In this document: in pieces, positions 44,901 through 53,135 of the stretch
How the letters are laid out: each line of letters starts with the position of its first letter
Numbering within the stretch: position 1 is the stretch's first letter
DNA from: Calothrix sp. PCC 7103
GTDB taxonomy: Bacteria > Cyanobacteriota > Cyanobacteriia > Cyanobacteriales > Nostocaceae
Assembly: GCF_000331305.1 (NCBI RefSeq)
Contig: NZ_KB217478.1
Coordinates: 3,570,627 to 3,634,626 of the forward strand
DNA: 64,000 nucleotides
Reading direction: 5' to 3'
The notes under the pieces: model-generated
The model's database searches: none
What the model was told of the DNA's origin: nothing
What the model saw: only the letters and a program-made list of their open reading frames with translations
Made by a program: the position numbers and the translations under genes

Positions 44901-45498
44901 TTGGAGTGGTGGTGTTAGTAAAGAGCGTGGCGCCATTTCTGGGCAACTAGCTCTTGCACAGGGTCGTAACAACTTTGATTTGAGTGGGTCACATATCCGA
45001 GTCTATGATAAACGTAATCAGTTAGTAGGCGCTGCAACAACAGACTCGAAAGGTGGTTTCATAGTAGGTAATTTACCAGAGGGTACATATATTGTTGAAC
45101 TCGAACCTGATGAGTTACCTGTGGAACTTTCAGTACCCAAAACAAGTTTAATCGCTCAAGTCGCAAACTCCGCTGTTACCCGTTTAGATTTCCCCTTGAG
45201 AATGGAATTTGGTTTAGCTGGAAAAGTTACCGATGTAGCAGGTCAACCTATACCACAGGTACGAGTTGAGCTAACTAACCTGCAAGGAGCAAGGGTTATA
45301 TCTGCCCTCACTGACCAATTTGGTTTATACCGTCTTGATGGTGTACCTGTAGGTAAATATACATTACGAGTGTCACCTTTGGATGAACTTAACCGTAATA
45401 ATTCGCTACCGAAGCGCCAAATTGAGATTAGCAATGAGTTTGTCTATAATCAAAATTTACAGTTACCTGTTTCTGCGGCAGCGAAAAAGAAACAATAA
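41944..45498 (+). CDS. Usher-like outer-membrane protein with long N-terminal extension
   Basis: This 1,184-residue protein has: an Asn/Ser/Thr-rich disordered region (about 10-350) with two related segments (ILETVQELISVSLYASINN near 184 and ILAVVQELITASLHASLNN near 257); an N-terminal usher-like domain from about 355 (LVGVLINGREAGTIDVLIQN); a beta-barrel region; a plug-like Ig block RGSAPPASLVQLRVGS; and two regulatory-like beta domains at the end (about 1015-1180, GKVTDVAGQPIPQVRVEL). Ushers form the outer-membrane pore for fibre export. No signal peptide is visible in frame, although a hydrophobic stretch lies in another frame upstream at 41856-41909. Start MLYLALPPTPPP is uncertain. Confidence 0.8.
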   Translation: MLYLALPPTPPPIITTLAPQEVRSEALQAKTSPNNQRFKAFTQNNGAPRVGQEACESAASQQSDLVSNLLSKILKNSSPARTASSTNIANNCNQQERSNNTHKPTNAVQETDKQVAKGFSLQSQQSKAGKVNSVEDTALSAQDLNSDKASNTNTNKNVDDSSEITDFTKQKKQEKAVDKNPIGQILETVQELISVSLYASINNSTDAITPTQEDSLNVAVAGSETSNNSTSGENNNTANTSTHIATSSSVSNSTQKILAVVQELITASLHASLNNTLNDEVKTTSETGKIALTPPQALNSNNSNKVAANNQKNTTTNLPVDKKQSLITALKNSASQNNNSNSTDKPALELAQVPDTPFLVGVLINGREAGTIDVLIQNDTLFIPLESFAQVAGFTIDQKNRVLTAKTPLGNVNVEPNNLRQINGVVYITKFALQQQFKIDVELNTADINLLVELPWRGGGQSRAVAQLRPDALPPSTAFSTLQQELNITSYSGGTDIRSSTLLGGRLAGGSWRARLENDFENIPNLTEYFFYRRDGQFRYQIGKQQLGLNPLLDSLSLTGLQFGYTNLPADKFDSGYSANELLPRRSRAVQTFRGSAPPASLVQLRVGSTIVSQQQVGFAGQYEFLDVNLPVGQSNEVEILIFDRNNLRIPREIRTVTINASDLLLPAGGNVQLAGLGLTGNLAQTSLLGDSRFQLQNEGQLAGFYQLRQGLSNNLTFEGGVQALPDTLQAQAGLIWRLANPAILSASVGSSNDKVGYSADLDIQLDRLRINANSQSLPQRYFTNFRSTRELYNHSLEVKYNFSNRFDLGFVARNRQSESDSANYIMPTFTARPFSSLSLSGRPDLDGRYLFNAFFQPTFSTRLSFNTYGDVYVSDLSYRLNNNYQLSFGGEFGGNDAARYTARIGYSPNDFRAFGWNVGLGVTGDGQIGPVAGASMQVLPGLLGRIEYQGIPSRSLSYLGGFGDDRLSISLVSDLSFGGGRVAPSWSGGVSKERGAISGQLALAQGRNNFDLSGSHIRVYDKRNQLVGAATTDSKGGFIVGNLPEGTYIVELEPDELPVELSVPKTSLIAQVANSAVTRLDFPLRMEFGLAGKVTDVAGQPIPQVRVELTNLQGARVISALTDQFGLYRLDGVPVGKYTLRVSPLDELNRNNSLPKRQIEISNEFVYNQNLQLPVSAAAKKKQ

Positions 45499-45755
45499 CG
45501 ATTTACTTCTAAGATGTTAAAAATTCTTTAAGGAAGCAGAGCTTTATTTAATATATAGGGATGCTACCATGCGGGAAAACTGTGTTAACGTTTCTCAGCA
45601 TGACACCTCTATTTGTTTCAATACATAACCTAATTTTGAAATAATCTCACAAAACGTCAACATTTGTCTTCTACCATCAGAGAATTACCCGCCATACCGC
45701 TTTTACTATAGAATATTGCTAAATTCATCTATAAGCGTGGGTGTTAAAAGTACAC

Positions 45756-47957
45756 ATGGCAAAACCAAAAAAAAGCGCTAATCCTCTCAACCTCAGAGAC
45801 CCACAGTACTACAACAGTCGCGAGCTAAGTTGGTTAGAATTCAATAACCGTGTCTTGCATGAAGCACTTGACCCACGTACCCCTTTGTTGGAACGTCTCA
45901 AGTTCATGGCGATATTTTGTTCTAACTTAGACGAATTCTTTATGGTGCGGGTTGCTGTATTAATGCAGCAGGTAGAAGCAAAAGTTACCCAGTTAGGACT
46001 CGATGGACGAACCCCACAGCAGCAGTTAGATGATATTAGTTTTTCGCTGCGTCCTTTAGTTATTCAGCAGCACCAACATTTTGAAAAAGTCCTGCGACCA
46101 CAGTTAGCACAAAACGGTATATATTTAGTTAATTATATTGAACTTAACGATAAGCAGCGCAATTATCTTGATAATTACTACGAAGAACAGATATTTCCCG
46201 TAATTACACCGTTGGCAGTTGACCCTAGCCACCCATTCCCCTATATTTCTAATCTTAGTTTAAATTTGGCTGTTGTCGTCAAAAACCCCGATACTGATGA
46301 AGAATTTTTCGCACGTGTAAAAGTTCCCAAGGTATTACCACGATTTTTAGCTTTGCCTCCTGAATTAGGAATGACTCATAATGGCAAACCTGTACATTGG
46401 ACGGGTATTCCGTTGGAACAAGCTATTGCTCATAACTTGGAATCTTTGTTTCCAGGTATGACTATTCAGGAATATTATACTTTCCGCATTACCCGTGATG
46501 CTGATTTAGAAGTTGAAGAAGATGAAGCTGATGACCTGTTAATTGCTATCGAGCAAGAATTGCGAAAACGTCGTGTTGGTGGAAACCCTGTACGCTTAGA
46601 AATTCAGTCTCAAACTCCAGAGTCTGTACGTTCTCGACTTTTAGAAGATTTAGAATTAGATGATATTGATTGTTACGAAGTTGAAGGTTTATTAGGTTTA
46701 CGGGATTTAATGTATTTTATGTCACTCCCGTTACCCGAACATAAAGACCGTCCTTGGCAAGCAGTAGTCCCTTCAAGATTACAGCGTATTCGCGAACCAA
46801 ATCCCAATAATCTCCAAGTACACGACGTTGAAGATGGTAAAGATATTTTTACTGTAATTCGCGAACGCGATATATTAGTTCATCATCCTTATCAATCTTT
46901 CTCAGCATCGGTTGTTAAATTTATTTCTAGTGCAGCGCAAGACTCAGATGTACTAGCGATTAAAATGACGCTTTACCGCACTTCTGGTGATTCTCCTATT
47001 GTAAATGCTTTGATTGCTGCCGCCGAAAATGGTAAGCAAGTATCAGTACTCGTTGAACTTAAAGCCCGCTTTGATGAAGAGAATAATATATATTGGGCAC
47101 GGCGCCTAGAAAGTGTTGGTGTACACGTTGTTTATGGTTTAGTTGGCTTAAAAACACACTGTAAAACTATACTAATTGTGCGACGTGAAAAAGACCGTAT
47201 TCGCCGTTATGTACATATTGGTACAGGCAACTATAACCATAAAACTGCACGACTATATACCGATTTAGGATTATTTAGCTGTCGCGATGAATTAGGCGCC
47301 GATTTAACCGACTTATATAATTATCTAACTGGTTACTCGCGACAAAAATCTTACAGACAGTTACTTGTTGCTCCGGTTAATATGCGCGACCGCTTCTTAA
47401 CTCTTATTCGTCGTGAAATCGAAAATGCTCAGAATGGACTATCGGGACGCATCGTTGCGAAAATGAATTCATTAGTAGACCCAGAAATTATTGCTTCTCT
47501 ATATGAAGCATCGCGTGCGGGAGTACAAATTGATTTAATAATTCGCGGTGTTTGCTGTTTACGTCCGCAATTGAAAGATATCAGTGAGAACATTCGCGTT
47601 ATTAGCATCATTGGTAGTTTTTTGGAACATTCTCGCATTTATTATTTTTATAACAATGGTCAGGAAGAAATATTTATTGGCAGTGCTGATTGGATGCCAC
47701 GTAATTTAGACCGTCGTGTCGAAGCAATTACTCCAATCCTAGATACAGATATTGCTAAAGATTTGCAGGAAATATTAGGAATAATGCTTGCTGACAACCG
47801 TTTAGCTTGGGAATTACAATCTGATGGTACCTATATTCAGCGGCGCCCAGGCGATAATTGTCCAGAATCTAACTCACAGAAAGCTTTAATGGCGATGGCA
47901 TTGGGTTCAACTGCGGTTGTCTCAAATATAGAACCAATAAGTGCTGTGCGAAATTAG
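45756..47957 (+). CDS. ppk: Polyphosphate kinase 1
   Basis: The 733-residue protein is full-length PPK1: N-terminal NSRELSWLEFNNRVLHEA (about 22-40), head domain, then two phospholipase D-like catalytic domains with the autophosphorylated His in VHIGTGNYNHKTARLYTDLG near residue 490 and a second active-site region near IGSADWMPRNLDRRVEA (about 645). It makes polyphosphate from ATP and is usually membrane-associated. The ATG at 45756 fits the family start MAKPKK; an upstream GTG at 45741 adds only five residues. It is monocistronic, followed by a repeat that may end transcription. Confidence 0.95.
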   Translation: MAKPKKSANPLNLRDPQYYNSRELSWLEFNNRVLHEALDPRTPLLERLKFMAIFCSNLDEFFMVRVAVLMQQVEAKVTQLGLDGRTPQQQLDDISFSLRPLVIQQHQHFEKVLRPQLAQNGIYLVNYIELNDKQRNYLDNYYEEQIFPVITPLAVDPSHPFPYISNLSLNLAVVVKNPDTDEEFFARVKVPKVLPRFLALPPELGMTHNGKPVHWTGIPLEQAIAHNLESLFPGMTIQEYYTFRITRDADLEVEEDEADDLLIAIEQELRKRRVGGNPVRLEIQSQTPESVRSRLLEDLELDDIDCYEVEGLLGLRDLMYFMSLPLPEHKDRPWQAVVPSRLQRIREPNPNNLQVHDVEDGKDIFTVIRERDILVHHPYQSFSASVVKFISSAAQDSDVLAIKMTLYRTSGDSPIVNALIAAAENGKQVSVLVELKARFDEENNIYWARRLESVGVHVVYGLVGLKTHCKTILIVRREKDRIRRYVHIGTGNYNHKTARLYTDLGLFSCRDELGADLTDLYNYLTGYSRQKSYRQLLVAPVNMRDRFLTLIRREIENAQNGLSGRIVAKMNSLVDPEIIASLYEASRAGVQIDLIIRGVCCLRPQLKDISENIRVISIIGSFLEHSRIYYFYNNGQEEIFIGSADWMPRNLDRRVEAITPILDTDIAKDLQEILGIMLADNRLAWELQSDGTYIQRRPGDNCPESNSQKALMAMALGSTAVVSNIEPISAVRN

Positions 47958-48032
47958 AAACCCTAGAAACCGGGTTTCTTTGTCGAGAATTTGTAATCTA
48001 AATAACGATTTGGCTCAGAAACCCGGTTTCTG
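47956..48032. repeat. AAACCGGG hairpin repeat, full copy
   Basis: GAAACCCTAGAAACCGGGTTTCTTT, a core with TTGTAATCTAAATAACGATTTGGCT and AGAAACCCGGTTTCTGA. The core matches 24731-24799. It overlaps the ppk stop codon. The following 48033-48282 shows no gene. Confidence 0.78.
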
Positions 48033-48282
48033 ATGTGTTGTTCTTGATGTGAATTTTATATAGGGAATGAATTATGAAAAATACTTAAAGTTTGATAATT
48101 AATTTTAACCATTTTGAAATGTTTTGAAATAATTCAGAAATATTTAACCCCAATATCAATGGTTATAGTTCATGGGTTATAGTTCATGTTAGCGATTTAT
48201 TCACCCATTAGATAGAGTTGATTTAAGTGAATGTTCCTTTAAACTGTAAGGGTTATATTATATTATTCGTTCATTAAACTGG

Positions 48283-48696
48283 ATGTTAATGTTGTCCTGT
48301 GAGCCTTCTACCCTGCGGGTGTTAGTAGTTGACGACCACGAACTAACTCGTATGACCCTGCAAATGGTACTTTCCTGCCAAAAAAACATGCAAGTAGTTG
48401 GTTTAGCAACCAATGGTCAAGAAGCTGTTGATATGGTAAAACGTCACCGACCAGACGTAATCGTCCTGGACTTACAAATGCCAGTTATGGATGGTTGGAC
48501 GGCATCGGGTAAAATCAAGGAAATTGCTCCTGATACCCAAATCATCGCCTACTCGTCGGTAGAAGATGCTAAAAATGTTGGTGCTAATAACGATATGGGT
48601 CGTTGGGATGTTTTTTGTAAAAAGGACGTACCTACTACTGAGTTAATTGCCCTGGTGCGTGAATTGGGAAACGGAAATAACGAATCCGCAGCTTGA
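48283..48696 (+). CDS. Single-domain response regulator (receiver only)
   Basis: The 137-residue protein is one canonical receiver domain: VLVVDDHELTRMTL at residues 12-25, phospho-acceptor Asp in VIVLDLQMPVMDGW near 66, Ser in YSSVED and Lys in VFCKKDVP near 115. It has no output domain. Such proteins relay phosphate or bind partner proteins, often in phosphorelays with hybrid kinases. No kinase is adjacent. The ATG at 48283 is not preceded by a strong ribosome site; an in-frame ATG at 48289 is equally possible. Confidence 0.88.
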   Translation: MLMLSCEPSTLRVLVVDDHELTRMTLQMVLSCQKNMQVVGLATNGQEAVDMVKRHRPDVIVLDLQMPVMDGWTASGKIKEIAPDTQIIAYSSVEDAKNVGANNDMGRWDVFCKKDVPTTELIALVRELGNGNNESAA

Positions 48697-48778
48697 TAAT
48701 TGCAATGCCTATGAATAAGTTGAAAAGCTATATATTTGAGTCAAGAGTATTTTATCTACAAGTACTCCTGGCTACAGC

Positions 48779-48818
48779 ATTGGTACTTATCATATACTAG
48801 ATAAGTACCAATACTCTT
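48779..48818. terminator. 13-bp perfect inverted repeat between convergent genes
   Basis: ATTGGTACTTATC and GATAAGTACCAAT flank an 8-base loop and are followed by ACTCTTTT. It is about 80 bases past the receiver gene stop and 70 before the convergent small gene stop, so a two-way terminator is likely. Confidence 0.65.
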
Positions 48819-48885
48819 TTAATGTATCAGGGCGCGTATTTCAAATCAGAATCGTCTATAACCTCACTTAAGGAAAGCGGAAAAA

Positions 48886-49068
48886 CTATATACTTCCTGT
48901 TTGGGGGAAGGTGCGTCTATATTCATCAATTAAATCATCCATTTCTTCTAAGGCTTGATTGACATCAATTCTCAAAGTACCTAAATTTGGCTGTTCCAGA
49001 AGTTGCAGCAGGTATTCTCGTTTGGTTTCAACTTGGGCAATCCGTGCTTTGAGTGTTTGTAAGTCCAT
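48886..49068 (-). CDS. Small coiled-coil hypothetical protein, 60 aa
   Basis: The product is almost all helix with heptad-like spacing (MDLQTLKARIAQVETKREYL, then LRIDVNQALEEMDDLIDEYR), which suggests a coiled coil or a short helical hairpin. Similar short proteins are conserved in filamentous cyanobacteria, as far as I recall, with no assigned role. The start is ATG. Convergent with the receiver gene. Next upstream is the DUF309 gene. Confidence 0.6.
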   Translation of the reverse strand: MDLQTLKARIAQVETKREYLLQLLEQPNLGTLRIDVNQALEEMDDLIDEYRRTFPQTGSI

Positions 49069-49145
49069 ATGTTTTGATATTTTTATTAGAGCGTGACTGT
49101 ATACTTTTAACTTAACGCAAAAATTATTAATATTTACACATGTTT

Positions 49146-49173
49146 GTAGAGACGCGATTAATCCCGTCTCTAC
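49146..49173. repeat. 28-bp palindrome copy that supplies a stop codon
   Basis: GTAGAGACGCGATT followed by AATCCCGTCTCTAC, one difference from the perfect palindrome. Bases 49170-49172 form the TAG stop of the minus-strand DUF309 gene, so the repeat inserted at, or defined, the end of that protein. Confidence 0.78.
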
Positions 49174-49556
49174 ACCAACAATATTTTCGGTATAGGAAAT
49201 CTTTCATCTTCACCGAGTATGAGATTTGTAATCATTTCTGGTTGAGTGTGTTGAAGTATTTTTAATAAAGCGACACTTTGCTCTAAAAATTCATCTACAT
49301 CAACACCACCAAAAACAGATGGGTAACGGCGCAAGCGGTTAGTGCCTTCTCCAAGTAAAATTGTGGCGCCGCGTAAATTAGCGTTACCCAAATGATACAA
49401 AGCTACAGCTACTTGCAGTATACCTTGGTAAAAAGTTTTTTCCGGCTCTATAGCTTCTATCCATAAAGCTTCTAAGGTATCATGGCAGGCGTAGAACTGC
49501 CCAGTATTGAACTGTTCTACACCTTGCCAATATTCCGAAGGCATTTCTTCCTTCAT
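49170..49556 (-). CDS. DUF309 domain protein
   Basis: The 128-residue protein has the DUF309 signature: YWQGVEQFNTGQFYACHDTLEALW near residues 8-31, then YQGILQVAVALYHLGNANLRGA. The conserved His and Trp/Glu residues suggest a helical bundle with a possible metal or ligand site, but no function is established. Its ATG overlaps the stop of the FTR gene by the ATGA arrangement, so translation is coupled, which recurs in other cyanobacteria as I recall. The C-terminus (PKILLV) is set by a repeat that supplies the stop. Confidence 0.85.
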   Translation of the reverse strand: MKEEMPSEYWQGVEQFNTGQFYACHDTLEALWIEAIEPEKTFYQGILQVAVALYHLGNANLRGATILLGEGTNRLRRYPSVFGGVDVDEFLEQSVALLKILQHTQPEMITNLILGEDERFPIPKILLV

Positions 49557-49927
49557 GCCATGCTATCTCGCACTTCTTTAATGGTTTCGAGCGAGATATT
49601 TTGTTTATCACCTGCAAATTCGTTGTCTGGGGTAAGAAATAACATGCAGTGACATTCTTTACGTTCGCGCATTGGCACACAGGGGCAATTCCAAAAAGTA
49701 GCGGCCACTTCGGCTTCTTTGTCTTCGTAGTGCCGACAAGGGCATAAAGGCGCCCCTAGTTCATCTTTATGTTTAGCGAGTCCTTCGATTACAACAGCAG
49801 TAACCGAAGGTTCGGAACAGAAGTAAGTACCAGTGCGCTTTGCATATTGCTCCGAAAAATGGCGCATTGCTTCAAGATTCTTATCACTGGATTTTGAATT
49901 AACTTCTGATGCGTCTGATGCAATCAT
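49553..49927 (-). CDS. ftrC: Ferredoxin-thioredoxin reductase, catalytic beta chain
   Basis: The 124-residue protein has the seven-cysteine pattern of FTR catalytic chains: TYFCSEPS, LCPCRHYEDKEAE, WNCPCVPMRERKECHCMLF. These bind the 4Fe-4S cluster and the redox-active disulphide, and pass electrons from photosynthetic ferredoxin to thioredoxin. It acts in the cytosol with the small variable chain FtrV, not in view. The ATG at complement 49925-49927 gives the usual start (MIASDASEVNSKSSDKN), while an upstream start at 49993 adds 22 non-conserved residues. It is the first gene of an operon with DUF309. A GGCGCC lies in the gene. Confidence 0.94.
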   Translation of the reverse strand: MIASDASEVNSKSSDKNLEAMRHFSEQYAKRTGTYFCSEPSVTAVVIEGLAKHKDELGAPLCPCRHYEDKEAEVAATFWNCPCVPMRERKECHCMLFLTPDNEFAGDKQNISLETIKEVRDSMA

Positions 49928-50157
49928 AGGACTTGTGTTAGAAGAGTTAAGTTTGAATACATATGTAGCATTGTACCGCACCCTACAACTCAAAACTTGG
50001 GTGATACTCCCCTTTCTTTACACAAGTTGAGCGCGCGACCCGCCTTGAATGTATCACCATTTAACTAGTTTTACACAGGCACCGTAACCTCTTTATACGA
50101 GCATTGAAATATTGAATGCACACAATTAGAGATACTTAAACCATCCGTTACATCCGT

Positions 50158-51324
50158 TCATAATCCTTTGCCAGGGTGCTTTTCTAATTGAACTTGCAGT
50201 TGTTCATTATGACTCAAAATAATACCTGGCGCCTCTCGATTTATTATCTCTTGTGTCTGAGGTGATTTTGGTTGCCATAGTAGCCAACGGCTACCATTAT
50301 TTATTGAAGATAGTGTCACAGGGTTTTGCGACAGCCAAATTATTGGTACTTTAGGTAGCTCCGCGATTACTTCGTCTTGTAACGGCGTAGTTGCTGCTAA
50401 AGTTTCAAGTACAGAACGTTCCCCTTTAACTAAACCTGTGTCTTGAGTCCACAGTTGTACGTTCATTTGTTGATGCATAGCGTAATAGTACAGGGATGCA
50501 GCGGCAATAACAGCTTGTTCAAAGTTCTCTTCATCCCACTTTCCCCCACTATCTAAGGCAATAATAATATCTTGTCCCCCAGTAATCGTCTCAAACTCGC
50601 GTACTCTTAGTTCGCCATAACGGGCACTAGTACGCCAATGTACTAATCGAATTGGGTCGCCAACGTGGTAAGGACGTAAAGAACGCACGAGTCCTTCTGT
50701 TGCTGCTGCATAAGGGTTTCCTTGCGGGTTGCCTCTACAGCTAGAATCTAAACCAATCTCATCAATTAATGGGCAACTTTTTAGAGGTAAAACCTGGGGG
50801 TAAACAACAGAGTAGGCTGGACAATTATGTTCGCGTCTACTCCAAAATAACCCAAATGGCGCCCCGCTTCTAAACTCAACTGTATGCCAACGATATAAAC
50901 CTCGACGTTCGGCATTTATATGGTAAGAAAACAAGTAACTATTTTTGGCACCAATTATATTTATTGCATGTTGGTTGCTCGAAACTGATAGAGTATTGAG
51001 TGTATAGGGTAATATATCTTTTACACTCAACAAACTTACATCTTGTTTTGATTGGTTCGTTATTTCAAACTCTATTACCAAATCATCACCCGCCGTTACA
51101 GGTTCTATTGGACGGCGCCTGATAGATAGTCGCTTCATCGAATTACTCGGTAAAACAGCAGCAATAAACAACAGCGCACAACTTACACCGCTAATAACAT
51201 ACAACCAGCCTGCCATCGTGTTAATCGCGGCACCGAAAAAACAAATCGTAATTCCACTCAATACCCAACCACTATAAGCAGGGGCACAAGCGCGAGTTTC
51301 AAAATAGTTAATAATACGCTTCAT
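50158..51324 (-). CDS. DUF58 domain membrane protein
   Basis: The 388-residue protein from ATG at complement 51322-51324 has two membrane helices near residues 18-60 (GWVLSGITICFFGAA, ISGVSCALLFIAAVLP) and a DUF58 domain with YRWHTVEFRSGAPFGLFWSRR, the hallmark PYHVGDPIRLVHWRTSARYG and LRVREFET. The C-terminal part is von-Willebrand-like (IIALDSGGKWDEENF). DUF58 proteins are often encoded beside MoxR ATPases and transglutaminase-like proteins in complexes that insert metals or mature other proteins; no such partners are adjacent here. AAAGG is five to nine bases before the ATG. Role unknown. Confidence 0.85.
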   Translation of the reverse strand: MKRIINYFETRACAPAYSGWVLSGITICFFGAAINTMAGWLYVISGVSCALLFIAAVLPSNSMKRLSIRRRPIEPVTAGDDLVIEFEITNQSKQDVSLLSVKDILPYTLNTLSVSSNQHAINIIGAKNSYLFSYHINAERRGLYRWHTVEFRSGAPFGLFWSRREHNCPAYSVVYPQVLPLKSCPLIDEIGLDSSCRGNPQGNPYAAATEGLVRSLRPYHVGDPIRLVHWRTSARYGELRVREFETITGGQDIIIALDSGGKWDEENFEQAVIAAASLYYYAMHQQMNVQLWTQDTGLVKGERSVLETLAATTPLQDEVIAELPKVPIIWLSQNPVTLSSINNGSRWLLWQPKSPQTQEIINREAPGIILSHNEQLQVQLEKHPGKGL

Positions 51325-51642
51325 AAATATAGCCTTTCTAATGTAAAAAAAATTACATTTACTTGTTCTGCTATCAGTTAGCAGCATAGTATCCACTCAA
51401 GATTAACCTATCAACATAGCTAGTTCACACTAACCATGCTATTTAATGAAATGACTGTAAAGATGGGTTGAGAGCCGTAGAAATTAACTAAGATAGATGT
51501 ACATTAACAATAGCAATCTAAGTAAGTTTACGGTCAATCAAAAGACAGTAAATATTTATGTATCAGTAATGATACTGAATAAAATATAACTTTTTAGATT
51601 GAACCAATAGTTACAACCTGCAATCGGCGAAAGGACGCAGTC

Positions 51643-52935
51643 ATGGACGAATCTACAACGTCCCCGTTACCAAATCGAAAACTAGAGCATCTAGCCGCGA
51701 CTGCCATGACGGGTCAAAACCCAATGGATAACTCACGAGTATCCTCGGTAATGCGTTGCTCACCTCCACCACCACCTGTACTGCAAGTAGTCGGTCAACC
51801 GCAAATTAAAAGCGTTACCGTTCAACAAATGGTGCGCGATGCTCATGCCCAACAAGCTTCAGATATACATGTTCGTGTTGGAGAAGTACCAAGATTTCGG
51901 ATTCGGGGTCATATGGTGGTTTACAGCAAAGGCGAAATAGTTTCACCTCAAACTTTTGAAACATTTTTAACCGAAGTTCTTACCCCATTGCAACGACAAC
52001 GGTTTACCGAAACCAAAGAACTTGATACAGGAATTTTCTATCCTGGCTTTTTACGTTGTCGAGTCAATTGTTTTGAGACCCTGACAGGTGGAGCAATGGT
52101 GCTGCGGTTAATAACCTTAGAAATACCATCAATTGACGGCTTGCGCTTACCAGCTGTTCTCAAAGACATTGTTTCCAAAAAACAGGGTTTAATTTTAGTT
52201 ACAGGTCCAACGGGTTCGGGTAAATCGACCACAATTGCGTCAATGATTCGCTTTCTCAACGAAACAGCGCAAAAACATATTGTTACGATTGAAGACCCGA
52301 TTGAATATGTCCACACTTCGCAAAAATGTTTAATAAGTCAGCGTGAAGTTGGATTACACACCTACGAATTTCATGATGCACTACGGTCAGTATTACGTGA
52401 AGACCCAGATGTAATTTTAATTGGGGAAATGCGCGACCGTATAACTGTAGATACAGCCTTAAAAGCAGCGCAAACAGGGCATTTAGTTTTAGGCACATTG
52501 CATACCAAAAACGCAATGGCTGTTATTAACAGACTACTAAATATCTATAACCCTGATGAACAAGCTGCGATGCGAGTCCAAATCGTAGATTCGCTAGTTG
52601 CTGTTATTGCCCAACAGTTGATTCCTACAACCGATGCTCGAAGAGTTGCCGCAATGGAAATATTGCTCAACACTCCTACAATGCAAGACTTCTTGCTTAA
52701 AGGTGAGGACATTCAAGCTCACCAACTTATGGAGGATAGTACTTCGGATGGAATGCAGGTAATGAACCATGCACTATGCGAATTAATGCTAACCGGGCAA
52801 ATTCGCATCGAAGATGCAGTTAATGCTTCCCCTGATGTTGGTGACTTAAGGCGCCGTGCCCGTAACGATGGGTATAATCCATCACAGTCTACACGACGCG
52901 AAAAGCAAGAAGCCTATAACTTCACCCCTCGCTAA
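51643..52935 (+). CDS. pilT: PilT-like twitching motility ATPase
   Basis: AAGGA lies eight bases before the ATG. The 430-residue protein has an unusual N-terminal tail of about 55 residues, then the PilT core: QMVRDAHAQQASDIHVRVGE, Walker A GPTGSGKST (187-195), Asp box VTIEDPIEY, Walker B RSVLREDPDVILIGEMRD and the His box GHLVLGTLHT. It powers retraction of type IV pili. The C-terminal part lacks the AIRNLIRE motif typical of PilT and reads DFLLKGEDIQAHQLME instead, so it may be a PilT2/PilU-like paralogue. It stands alone. A linear Arg-rich tail ends with NPSQSTRREKQE. Confidence 0.86.
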   Translation: MDESTTSPLPNRKLEHLAATAMTGQNPMDNSRVSSVMRCSPPPPPVLQVVGQPQIKSVTVQQMVRDAHAQQASDIHVRVGEVPRFRIRGHMVVYSKGEIVSPQTFETFLTEVLTPLQRQRFTETKELDTGIFYPGFLRCRVNCFETLTGGAMVLRLITLEIPSIDGLRLPAVLKDIVSKKQGLILVTGPTGSGKSTTIASMIRFLNETAQKHIVTIEDPIEYVHTSQKCLISQREVGLHTYEFHDALRSVLREDPDVILIGEMRDRITVDTALKAAQTGHLVLGTLHTKNAMAVINRLLNIYNPDEQAAMRVQIVDSLVAVIAQQLIPTTDARRVAAMEILLNTPTMQDFLLKGEDIQAHQLMEDSTSDGMQVMNHALCELMLTGQIRIEDAVNASPDVGDLRRRARNDGYNPSQSTRREKQEAYNFTPR

Positions 52936-52962
52936 AATCATTATCTAAATAGGTGTTTAGCT

Positions 52963-53072
52963 CTTGTGGAGCGGGCATCCCTGCCCGCCTCTACCCTATA
53001 TTTAACAAGCTGAAAATATATTTTTAAATTGTATTTAAATTGTATGACGGGCAAGGATGCCCATCCCACAAG
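52963..53072. repeat. CTTGTGGA...CCCACAAG hairpin repeat
   Basis: CTTGTGGAGCGGGCATCC with CTGCCCGCC at the left, and GACGGGCAAGGATGCCC with CATCCCACAAG at the right, are inverted copies separated by an AT-rich loop. Same family as 5151 and 38795. It lies between convergent genes and can serve as terminator for both. Confidence 0.75.
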
Positions 53073-53135
53073 ATTGGTACTACTGGTTAATCTAAACCAG
53101 TAGTACTGTTAAAAACGATAGAAAATCCAAACCTT

